The notes under the pieces were generated by a model that made no database searches, was not told the DNA's origin, and saw nothing but the letters and a program-made list of their open reading frames with translations. Shown here piece after piece: positions 50,812 to 59,760 of a stretch of DNA of 64,000 bases (position 1 is its first letter; the number at the start of each line of letters is the position of its first letter). Source of the stretch: Arthrinium phaeospermum. Lineage: Eukaryota; Ascomycota; Sordariomycetes; Amphisphaeriales; Apiosporaceae. The position numbers were made by a program, and so were the translations under genes. The stretch spans positions 1-64,000 of the forward strand of contig QYRS01000008.1 in assembly GCA_006503535.1 (NCBI GenBank). Direction: 5' to 3'.

Positions 50812-51612
50812 ATGCCCTTCGAGCACACGCATCTTCCGCCCTCCCCGTCGTCGTATCCCCCCTCGCCGACGGATATTGCCATGGACAGCGCACAACATTC
50901 GAGCCCGATGGACACAGACTTCCCGTCATCCCCAACGATGTATTCCCCAGCAGAGAGCCAGTTCTCCACATCGTCGCTGCCGTCCTCCATGTCATCGTTC
51001 GACCTGGAGATGGAGGTTGAGATGGATCTGGACAGCGAAGTGATGCCCGTGTCGCCCGCCGCGGCATCTAGTGTGACACCAGCATGCAAAGCGCCCTCAG
51101 ACTCCCCGGGCCCCCTGGCCCAGACAAACGAGTGCAGTGGTACGCTTCGGGGGTGCTACAACGCCCCCACCGGCAACGCTGCACCACCGTCGGGGCCGCC
51201 GCCTACCCTGACGTCACGGCGCGCCGCCGAGAACACGGCGTTCCGGGAGAAGGTGCGGCAGATGGCGCTACCCCTCGCGCCCCTCGTCCAGCTCACGACC
51301 GGGGACGTGCACCCCCGGTTCCCGGCGACGCTGCTGAACTTCTGGCTTCTCACGGACCATGAGCTCGAGTCGCTGGCGACCTTCTACCACCAGCGCACGC
51401 CTTGCGTCTGGACCCGTCACTACCCGTGCCCCGTCGCGTGGAGCCCGTCCATGCCGCTCGAGGAGAAGCGGCGCAAGATTGGCAAATTCATCGGGCTACG
51501 AGGTTGCGAGACACCGGTGAGCAGCAAGTCGGAAGAACAGCTCATGGAGGAAGCCAGGCAAGCCAGGTGGCGAGAGGAAGACGAGATGTGGAGGCGGAAA
51601 ATGCCCTGGTAG
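50812..51612 (+). CDS. Hypothetical Ser/Pro-rich protein, 266 aa
   Basis: Single uninterrupted frame from ATG to TAG. Residues 1-120 are low-complexity and rich in Ser, Pro and Met (SPSSYPPSPTDIAMDS and similar), predicted disordered. Residues about 130-266 look like a folded or helical conserved part, with FREKVRQMALPLAPLVQLTT, a LLTDHELESLATFYHQR segment and a basic EEKRRKIGKFIGLRGC motif, ending in a Glu/Arg-rich tail. There is no signal peptide or membrane segment. I do not recognise the family; nuclear localisation is a guess from the basic motif. It is the first gene from the AT-rich side that reads cleanly. Confidence 0.7.
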   Translation: MPFEHTHLPPSPSSYPPSPTDIAMDSAQHSSPMDTDFPSSPTMYSPAESQFSTSSLPSSMSSFDLEMEVEMDLDSEVMPVSPAAASSVTPACKAPSDSPGPLAQTNECSGTLRGCYNAPTGNAAPPSGPPPTLTSRRAAENTAFREKVRQMALPLAPLVQLTTGDVHPRFPATLLNFWLLTDHELESLATFYHQRTPCVWTRHYPCPVAWSPSMPLEEKRRKIGKFIGLRGCETPVSSKSEEQLMEEARQARWREEDEMWRRKMPW

Positions 51613-51936
51613 TGTGCGTGCTGGATGGGTGGACTTTGGAGTATAATGACGGGACCACGTTTTGACAGATAGACACTTGTTCACTTCCATGCCCTCGCTT
51701 TCCCACAGACAATCGCAGGCAGGTGGGATCTATATTCTGATTCGGGCATTAACCTGACTTTATAATAAGACCTTGTTTTCATGCTGGTAATCTAGCAAGG
51801 GGCGATGGGGGAAGCATCCATCGAGTACAAGGTCACCATTGCTGCACCCCTCCCTGAACGCCGAATATGATGCAGAGCGATTTTTGACAGGCGGTTGCAA
51901 ATACCCGCCCAAGACAATACGATTCCATGCTCGGTC
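51613..51936. other. Convergent intergenic gap
   Basis: Bases between the 3' ends of the 266-residue gene and SEC66. Nothing is recognisable apart from AT-richer 3' UTR-like sequence around 51750-51790. Confidence 0.5.
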
Positions 51937-52765
51937 TCATTTCTTGCCCTTCTTCTTCTTGCTTGGCGTTGTGACCGGGGTACTCGAGTCGACCAGTACG
52001 GCGTCATCGTCACTGCCCACCTTGGCGCTGCCCTTTGGCGGCTCCTCTTCCAACTCCTTCAGAAAGTCGCTCTGAATCGTCTCGCGTCTCTTCTCCCACC
52101 ACTCCTTTTCGGCAGCCGCCTTGTTCTGGATGTCGTCAATCCGAGACCGTAGCACCGTGTTAGCAGCAATTTCGTTTGCGGATTGGAAGATGGTCTGGCC
52201 CCAGCCGGGGGCAAGGGCATTGGCCTGGAAACGGGTCAGTGGGAGAGCGGTTTTTACACAAGTATATGGGGGAAGCGCAGGGCCCAACAGACCTCCATGA
52301 CGACATCCTTCAGCTCTTCCTCAATCTCCTTCTCGGCACGTTGGAAGCGTTGGTTCAGGTCCTCGCCGACGCTGCCCCGCTGTAGGAGAGTGTTTAGAGC
52401 CTGCTTGGCCTGGCGAACTTGGATGATGCGTGCAATATCTTCGACGGCGCGCCTGAGGAGGGCGGCACGGATGACGCCTTCGGGGACCTTGGTCTTGCGG
52501 TCCTTGTCGGCGTCGAGCTCCAGCAATGTCGAGTAGACTTCCTTCTGCAGATGTGGGGGGAACCAGGGCGCGAGGTTGGCGGATTCCGCTATGAAAAGGC
52601 GAGAGGGGTTAGCAAGAGAAAACCAGAGCTTCCCGGGGCATGCCTGGGACGTAACGTACCAGCCTTGCGTTTCCTGTAGATGGTCGAGAACACATATAAA
52701 GAGCTGCCGAGGACGAAGATGTAGCCAAAGGGCAGAGCCAGGCTCCACCAGTCTATGTCGAACAT
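51937..52765 (-). CDS. SEC66: Sec66/Sec71-type ER translocon subunit
   Basis: Three exons on the minus strand (52765-52660, 52588-52293, 52224-51937) give 229 residues. Both introns (71 and 68 bp) have clean GT...AG. The N-terminus, MFDIDWWSLALPFGYIFVLG, is the single membrane anchor and is followed by a YRKRKA basic stop. A helical cytosolic part has PWFPPHLQKEVYSTLL, RAALLRRAVEDIARI and ANALAPGWGQTIFQSANE, the signature of Sec66. It ends in KKKKGKK. Sec66 joins the Sec62/Sec63 complex for post-translational protein import into the ER. The ATG at 52765 is preferred over the upstream in-frame start at 52810, because family members begin directly before the membrane segment. Divergent from RCL1. 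Confidence 0.92.
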
Positions 52766-53528
52766 TGTGCCGGGGGTGTGCGTGCGTGCGTGTTGGCAGG
52801 CGTCGCGCAAGGTTGGCCGAACGAGCCGTCTGTTTGTTTGTCTATCGAGATCGCAGGAAAGACCGGTTGCGGTGGGGGATGGATATAAACGAACGTGGCA
52901 GTTGGGGTTGCGTACGCAACGTCAACGTCGATGTCGATGTCGTGGTCGTGGTGGAAGAGGTGGTTTTTTTTTTTGGTGTTTGTGGTCGCTGCTGCTGGGG
53001 CCCCCCGTCCGAGAAATAAATCAATCGATGCGTGCGAGCTGAGGTGCGATCTTGACACTTTTCAAAAGCCACCTAGCGTTTACCAACACCGCAGCAGCGT
53101 TCCTCCCATGCTTACTGGCTGGGCCGCATGCACTGGCTGGCTGCCCGCTGAGAGGTAGGTACATGCATACACTATGTACATACCTAGCGTGCTGGGTACT
53201 TACGCACGGCCACTGATGTGCCAGCTCGAGCCAGGCCTGCGCCGCCCCACCGGCCTGCCAAAGTACCTCCGAGTTAACCTTGAGAGAGCCAGAGGCTCTC
53301 AGAGGTACCCAGCCGAGGACCGCCGCACATGCCACCAGCTACCTAAGATACCCACCCACCCAGTAAGCGCGCTCTCACCGCCTAAATTTTCAAGCATTCT
53401 GCCGCTCCCAAAGCAATTCGACGCCGGAGAGACTGAGGCTTAGACAGCTTCTTCGATTTCACCCGCCCAAGTTACCAACCGACCTACCCTACGCCGAGCG
53501 ACAGGCCACCGGCTTCTCATCATTCACC
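52766..53528. promoter_or_regulatory. Divergent promoter region SEC66 / RCL1
   Basis: About 760 bp. It contains a GTCGAT hexamer repeat (about 52920-52945), a T10 run near 52964-52973 and TAGGTACATGCATACACTATG around 53156-53175 with a nearby ACATACCTAGC. No gene is seen. Confidence 0.45.
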
Positions 53529-54746
53529 ATGTCGGAGAGGAAACCCGAATTCTTGCGCTTTACAGGCCACAGACATTTCACTCAACGCCTTGTCTTGTCC
53601 ACCCTCACTGGCCGCCCTGTCCACATCTCCAAGATCCGATCCTCCTCCCCCACCAATCCGGGCTTGGCCTCCCATGAGGTCTCCTTCCTACGCCTCCTCG
53701 AGGCCGTCACCAACGGCTCCTCCATGCAGATCTCTTACACCGGTACTGCCATAACATACCAGCCCGGCCTGATTACCGGCGCCGCTCCAGGCTTCGGCGC
53801 CGGCGAAGGCAACGTAATCGAACACCAGCTTCCTGCAAACTGCACCCGCGGCGTGACCTACTTCCTCGTTCCTCTATGTTTGCTCGCCCCCTTCTCCAAA
53901 TCCCACATGAACGTGCGCTTCACCGGGCCGGGCGTCATTACCTCAGCTACCGACACTGGCGACCTCTCCATCGATTCCTTTCGAACCGCCATCCTACCTC
54001 TCTACGATCTCTTCGGCATCCCGGCCATGCGCATCGAGCTGCGCGTGCTGCAAAGGTCATGCGCAGGCCATAAAGGGATCGGGGGCGCTGGTGTCGTTGA
54101 GCTGAGGTTCGCCAGTCAGGTCCGCCTGCCCAAGACGCTACATCTCAACCGTAGCCCTGGTAGGATACGGAGAATACGCGGTGTGGCCTATGCGACGGGT
54201 GTTTCGGCCAGTAACAACGCCCGCATGATACATTCGGCGAGGGAGGTCTTAAATCCGCTAGTTTCCGACATTCACGTGGCCGCTCAGTATGACCAGGCGC
54301 CCTCCACCCAGGGAACAGAGAAAGCCGCCGGGAAGAGGAGGATCGGCATAGGCTTCGGCATGAGCTTGGTCGCAGAGTCGAGTGCGGCAGGCGTCTTCTA
54401 TTCTGCCGACGTCGTGGCGCCTTCTGAGGGTGGCGTGGTGCCAGAAGATATTGGCAAGCGGTGTGCCTACCAACTACTGGAGACAATACAAAAAGGCGGG
54501 TGCGCCAGTTTCGCCGCCTCAAGCACCATCCTGACCCTCATGGCCATGGGCTCAGAGGATGTCGGCCGGCTGCGACTAGGAAGGGAAGTTATTGGCACCG
54601 AGGAGACCATCGAGCTGGCAAGGGACCTCAAGACCTTTGGCGCAAGCAGTTGGGGCATGAGGAGTGTGGAGGACGATGACACGGGTGACATCATAGTCTC
54701 GGTGAAGGGGACAGGTGTGGGCAATGTTGGACGAAAAGTAGCGTAA
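53529..54746 (+). CDS. RCL1: RNA 3'-terminal phosphate cyclase-like protein, Rcl1
   Basis: Single exon, 405 residues (yeast Rcl1 is about 370). Family landmarks are the start LRFTGHRHFTQRLVLSTLTG, then SFLRLLEAVTNGS, GTAITYQPG, HMNVRFTGPGVIT, IELRVLQRSCAGHKGIGGAG and the Gly-rich GIGFGMSLVAES. Rcl1 belongs to the RtcA fold but lacks cyclase activity. With the GTPase Bms1 it acts in the small-subunit processome, linked to the A2 cleavage that releases the 18S rRNA precursor in the nucleolus. The gene reads without breaks. Its end is only 66 bp from the end of the convergent DUF1746 gene. Confidence 0.93.
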   Translation: MSERKPEFLRFTGHRHFTQRLVLSTLTGRPVHISKIRSSSPTNPGLASHEVSFLRLLEAVTNGSSMQISYTGTAITYQPGLITGAAPGFGAGEGNVIEHQLPANCTRGVTYFLVPLCLLAPFSKSHMNVRFTGPGVITSATDTGDLSIDSFRTAILPLYDLFGIPAMRIELRVLQRSCAGHKGIGGAGVVELRFASQVRLPKTLHLNRSPGRIRRIRGVAYATGVSASNNARMIHSAREVLNPLVSDIHVAAQYDQAPSTQGTEKAAGKRRIGIGFGMSLVAESSAAGVFYSADVVAPSEGGVVPEDIGKRCAYQLLETIQKGGCASFAASSTILTLMAMGSEDVGRLRLGREVIGTEETIELARDLKTFGASSWGMRSVEDDDTGDIIVSVKGTGVGNVGRKVA

Positions 54747-54812
54747 ACAGCTGAATAATATTTATACACTTTGGCAGGGAGTTGGACGTTGCTTTCGATA
54801 CTATCACAGCTA

Positions 54813-56041
54813 TTATGTACGGGTGGCTCGGGCAGTGGCGCGCCTCGCGTTTCTTTGCGCTGCCAAGGCAGCAAGAGTAGCATTGTAGCCAACGTTCTGC
54901 TCAAGGACAGGTTAGCCTCTGGACAAGGGGGCAGGCGACTGCAGGACACTTCGCTGGCAGCCAGTGACCAACCGAGATGCAAAGTACTGACCTGCAACGC
55001 AAACGCGGCACCGCTTTCTGGCGTGTTCAATCGATCTCCCCAGGCCGTACGGATAGCATCCCGCACGTGGAATTCCGCCAAGGTCGCATTCCCCGAGTTC
55101 AGTACATCCGCAAGCTCTTCATAGCTACTGTTTCGTCGGGCCTCGGCGCTTCTAGGCTCTAGGCCCTCGCCCTCTGTACGTTCTGCCAGGCCCTCCAGGT
55201 CGCCCATTGCGTATGCTCCTGTCGTACCATCTTCCGTATGGCTGGCTGTCGGCGCATCCCTATGAACGCCGCGCTCCTCTGCGTCATGATCCTGGGTTGA
55301 GGTCGGTTGCGTGCTGGCCCCTCCCCCTCCGTCTCCCCCACTGCCCGTTGTGCCTCGCGGAGGCTTTATGATCTTGCGCACCTTGTCCCTCTCCATATTG
55401 ACGGACAGCATAACGCATTGCAGGCCGAGTAGTATAAGGTCGAGTAAGAGCAGCGTGAATTTCGAAGCTGGAGGCTTCTGGCCCACGAAGTCGACCAGAA
55501 TGCCCCCGTGAAGATAGCCTCTCGATGCTTCACTGGCCTGGGGTAACGACGTCACGATGTGCAAGAGCATGCAGAGGAGGTTCGGGCCGACGATGGCGCT
55601 GACCTGGTAGTTGGGAAGGAGGAAAATGATGTTTTCGGGCTTGGGAGTCAAGTAGGTCCATTGCGGTAGCCATCGAAGGAACAGCCGGAAGAACGAACAC
55701 CTAGACAATGCGCGGTTAGCCACTGCTCATTCAGCAGGCAGATCTGATGCGGCCTACTCCATGTAGTATAGTGTACATAGCTCGGCGTAGATTAGAGTGT
55801 CCAAGCAGCCGAGCAAGTGTGTCAAGAAGGCAAGCTTCTTGGTGAGGCCTTCTTTTGCCTTTCTGGATAGCGAGGACCGCCGTCTGCCGGTGCCTGCGGG
55901 TGCGGCATCGCTTCGTCTATCACCGTCGCCGCCGCCGCCGCCGCCGCCGAGGCTGGAGGGATCGGCGGCTGTCTCGTCGTCGCGACGGGGGAATGTCGAG
56001 TGAGATTCCGCCAGCGATGTTGGGGTGGGATCATGGTTCAT
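54813..56041 (-). CDS. DUF1746 membrane protein, Dsc4-like
   Basis: Three exons on the minus strand (56041-55758, 55700-54992, 54896-54813) give 358 residues. The 57 bp first intron has a GGCTAAC branch and CTAG acceptor. The second has CAG|GTCAGT and ends TTGAGCAG. After a polar, Gly-rich head (a run of eight Gly), LTKKLAFLTHLLGCLDTLIY starts the DUF1746 domain. Further hydrophobic segments follow (SAIVGPNLLCMLLHIVTSL; FTLLLLDLILLGLQCVML). A Gly/Thr-rich linker and a short helical tail, ending in AALAAQRNARRA and a few more residues, close it. In fission yeast this family includes Dsc4 of the Golgi Dsc E3 ubiquitin ligase that activates SREBP. That role here is inferred from family only. Confidence 0.78.
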
Positions 56042-56778
56042 AGCTCCACCACATTTGATGATGATAAGCCGCTAGGTGTGAGTGTGACCTCACATGCTGC
56101 TCCCAAGATCGATGCCGTCGTGAGGGATGCTATGCTGCAATGCTGCGGTGCTGTGCGGCAGGCGAGCAGATGTGGACGGAAGGTTGTACAAGCGGAGGTA
56201 GGCTCTAGGGTAGGTAGGCTGGTAGGCTCGAGTTGGCTTTGAAGTCAGGTTGGTGATTGATGGACCCTGGCTGGCTGGCCAGGACCAGCCCGAGTTGGCT
56301 TAGGCGTCCTAACTCCAAGGCTGTCTGTCTGTCTGTGCTCTCCCGGTGCTCTCCCGGTGCTCTCCCCCAGCTCATACAGTGCCCAGCGTAAGAAAAGTAC
56401 CTCCCAGTACTACCTTACCTACTGTACATAGGTAGACCCAATATGAAATGAGCACCGCATGTGGCAAGTACTTACTGTGAGGGGCGATCCGCATTTAGTA
56501 TCTGCCTGTCTTATGTAGGTACAAGTACATTCCTTTTCCATCCGCCTGTGCAAGCCCGAAGTGCTCAATACGTCCAAGGTTGATTTTACCAAACCTGACC
56601 GAAAGTCACGAGATGCTTGTAATGCGCAAGAGTAATGCAGACGATATGTAATTTTCTATTCGGTACAATGGCACCATGCTGTCGCATGGTCCCGGTGCCG
56701 CTTGCCGCGCAGATTACTACCAACGTATTGTACGCCTGAACGCCATGATCATGTTCCCAATCCACAATCCGGAGTGCA
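56042..56778. promoter_or_regulatory. Intergenic, Dsc4-like promoter and RPF2 3' end
   Basis: It holds GGTAGG-rich repeats (about 56195-56230), a CTGT tetranucleotide run (about 56320-56336), three tandem GTGCTCTCCCG-like units (about 56335-56368) and TACCTACTGTACATAGGTAG near 56417-56436. No gene is supported. Confidence 0.5.
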
Positions 56779-57899
56779 TCAATTCTTGCTCTTCTTTGCT
56801 GTGTCGTCCTCGGGCCCTGCCTCCTCGTCCTGCATGTCACGACTCCTTTTGAGACCCTTCATCTTCCTCGTCTGGAGATCGCCCAGATCTTGTCTACCCA
56901 GGTGGATTCTACCTAGCTTGTCGCCCATCAGGTCGGTCGAAACATTTTTCTTGGTCCGCTCCTCTCCAGCCTTGGGCTTCTTGAGGGCCTCTTTCCACAT
57001 GTCCTCCTGCGGTTCCTGGATACGGCCGGGCCGGAAGTCCATACGGGGTCCAACCTCCTCCACTTCTACGCGCGGAACCTTGTGGCCACTTCGTTTCGTG
57101 CTGATCATGTACACGCGCATATGGATGGCCGGCTTGACCTCGTCCCCAGCTGGCTCATCGGCGGAGATGTTGATCAGGTACTGCAAGCCCTCGACATCAA
57201 TCTTGTCTCCGGTTGTGTCCCCGGTGAACAGCTCGGTGAACATGCTCTTCGCCATGGTGTATTCATTGGCCGTCGGAGAGTCGAAGGCAGTACCGGAGAA
57301 GACCAGCATTGGCCGCAAGCCAATCGCAGGTTTCCGTGTCTTGAACTGTGAGATCTGGCGGTAACTTTCAGGCTCAAGAGAGAGCTCGCTGGAGCGGGCA
57401 GATGGGTTAGTTGGGAGCCGAAATGGGGATGCAATCAAACGTACATCATGTCGAGGACCTTGTGGCCAAATGTCCTCCCCAAAGTCAGAGTATGAGGCCG
57501 CTTCTTGGAGCTCGAAGCAAAGACGAACATGCTGCAGTCGTTTCGCTCCGAGAAGAACTCCAGACTTGCCGGATCTGTGAAGGGGTGGATGTCATTCTTC
57601 TTGGTGAAGCGCTTCGCGAGAGGCGTTCGGAGCGCAAAGAGGTCGCCGAGCGCATTCTGGCAAACCTCAGAGCAGGTCGTCTGTTTGTAACCATGTGAGC
57701 CCGGCTGCATCGCATGCGTCGCACATCTGTGGAAGACTTACATATCGGAGGAAAAGGGCGGTCTTTGGGTTTTCCACGATTTTGGGCGCTCGCTTCTCTA
57801 GAGCTCGCTTCGATCGCGCATTGCGCGGTTTCCTATGTTCAGATAAGTACGTATGCGAAAAGGCATTTCGGGGTGGCAGACTAACACTTGTCGAAGCAT
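56779..57899 (-). CDS. RPF2: Ribosome biogenesis factor Rpf2 (Brix domain)
   Basis: Four exons on the minus strand (57899-57886, 57832-57742, 57680-57445, 57388-56779) give 316 residues. The tiny first exon encodes MLRQ plus part of Val and is fixed by the donor GTTAGT at 57885, which keeps frame with KPRNARSKRALEKRAPK. Brix landmarks are VENPKTALFLR, FTKKNDIHPF, SLEFFSERNDCSMFVFASS, SKKRPHTLTLGRTFGHKVLD and KPAIGLRPMLVFSGTAFDSP. The C-terminus is Lys/Arg-rich. Rpf2 works with Rrs1 to place the 5S RNP (5S rRNA, uL18, uL5) in the pre-60S particle in the nucleolus. All three introns are 53-61 bp. Confidence 0.95.
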
Positions 57900-59099
57900 T
57901 GCGGTGAAATGGTTCGAGATGGGCTACACCAGGTTGTTGTGCTCTGCTGGATTTGTCTCTGACTGCAAGCCGCATCAAGGACTGGAAGGACGCTCGCTAT
58001 CCTGAAAATTTAAGCGGAGAAGGACGGCACAAAAAACGTGCCTTACTCAATCCCGTACGTACCCACCACCTTACACCATCTCAATCAAATGGCCAATTGA
58101 TAGTGCTTGCTGCCCTGGGCTCCTGGGCAGCTGGGCTCCATGGACCCAAGGTAGGTCGGTTCAATCAATCAATCATCAATCGATTGATTGATTGATTGCA
58201 CCTTACGCCTGGTAGGTACCTACTACATACCTAACCTACTCGTTATCGAGTTCCTGCCGACGACAACCGGTGCGATAAGAAGATTGAACATAACCACTCA
58301 TTTCATATGGATGGAACGAGCCTGCCCGCCTGCGTACCTCGCACCACCGCTCACCGTCGCACTTCCTATTCGGACCTTTCGGATCTCATGATTGGCCTGA
58401 CCTCAGGCTCCAGGCACCAGACATGTATAGAAAATTCCCACAACACTTGTAGGTTCTCGTTCTCTGGTAGCCAGCCCTGCCACTGTTGAGGCTAGCAAGT
58501 AGGGAAGTACACCGAGAGAATTTGACGATTACCTATCTACCTAGCGTGCAGGGCTCGGTGACGTTTTCGAGCAGTCGTCCCTTGCAGGCATCTAGGTAGG
58601 TTAGCCCCTAATAACTTACTTCCCACGCTTGGCGAAACGGTTGACGGGTGTCTCTAATTCAGATGCCCTAGGGGCTAGGTATTCTTGTATGGTATCCTTC
58701 TTCGCCCGGCACCCGGCACTGGACGATATATTAGTATTGCCTGCCCACGTCTGTCTACGTAATGGCATGCTGGAGACGCCATGATAATTAATCCACATGT
58801 AGGTATAATCTGAGGACATTCGGAAGAACGCACTCCAAGCAACAACAAAGCTGGAGGCCAAGGTGCTAATTGCGTCCGCCGCAGAGCCCGTCCCATGAAC
58901 CAACGATTTGGCGAGTGGATACGTATTTCCCCTCCACTGTCTCTCCTGTCTGTACCCAAGCCGGGATCCCAGACCCCCCTAGCCCAGACGGACATCTGAT
59001 CGGTGAGTAGGTACATAGTGATCGGTTGTTGTGCTTTGCCCTCGTTGGGGAGTGGCAGGTACGGGGTGTAGAGGGGATTAAGATGAATATATATCCATG

Positions 59100-59132
<33 letters not shown>

Positions 59133-59550
59133 GAACCAGACAATCTATTTACAGTATATGCACGTAGCAGCCTAACTCTCTCCCATCTCGACCTAGCGCG
59201 TCATTTCCGAGGTTGTCATCTAGCACCGCACCCGATCCCAATCAACATTCTTAGTAACTTGAAACACCACCACCTTTTTTTCCCTTAAGTTTGTGCTAGC
59301 ATCTGCGCCTCTCGCGCCTCTGTTGTTCGCCCTGTCCACAAGTCGTTCCGAGCTTTCGAGCCTCTTACACTCGTTCGCGTTTCTTTGTCTTCTTTTCGTT
59401 GGTCGAGGGAAAAGTATCCATAGCCAGATCACAACAGTGATCTCTTCCGCTCAATGCGCCCGGGATGATAGAAGCCGCTTAAATATTTTGGTCCGGTGTC
59501 GAAAGCAAGCTCCTGGACTCCTTGCAACCAAAATCTCGAGAGAGAGAAAA

Positions 59551-59581
<31 letters not shown>

Positions 59582-59756
59582 ATCCTTCCCGTCTGGCAGT
59601 CAATGGAAGGTTAACATTGCCGTTGACAACCTACTTGTCAATCGCTTGCAGGCGTGTGCCTGTACCCAAAATCAGCTCATCCTTCTATCTCGGGTCAAGT
59701 CCAAGGTTAGCTTTTAAGACCCATCTGCACCCTCCCATATTAAATCCAGTCATGAT
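57900..59756. promoter_or_regulatory. Long intergenic region between RPF2 and the DUF1765 gene
   Basis: No coding region is supported over 1.85 kb. Contents are a near-palindromic CAAT/ATTG tetranucleotide array (58162-58198), many TAGGTA/TACCTA blocks (about 58212-58240, 58535-58600, 59005-59015), a GATT repeat (about 59102-59130), and an uninterrupted run of 28 C (59551-59578). The last part is probably the 5' leader of the downstream gene. Confidence 0.55.
59551..59578. repeat. Poly(C) tract of 28 bases
   Basis: Preceded by CGAGAGAGAGAAAA, about 180 bp upstream of the DUF1765 start codon. Length is as given in this sequence; such runs are prone to length error. Confidence 0.9.
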
Positions 59757-59760
59757 ATGA
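59752..59760 (+). promoter_or_regulatory. Two-codon upstream ORF overlapping a start codon
   Basis: ATG ATA TGA. Its stop TGA (59758-59760) overlaps the main ATG (59757-59759) of the DUF1765 gene. If translated it would make initiation at the main ATG depend on leaky scanning or re-initiation. Confidence 0.5.

Noticed and set aside
58616..59016. Open frames on the minus strand in the RPF2-DUF1765 gap
   Set aside because: Short, compositionally non-coding, no recognisable motif, and interrupted by TAGGTA blocks that mark intergenic DNA here.
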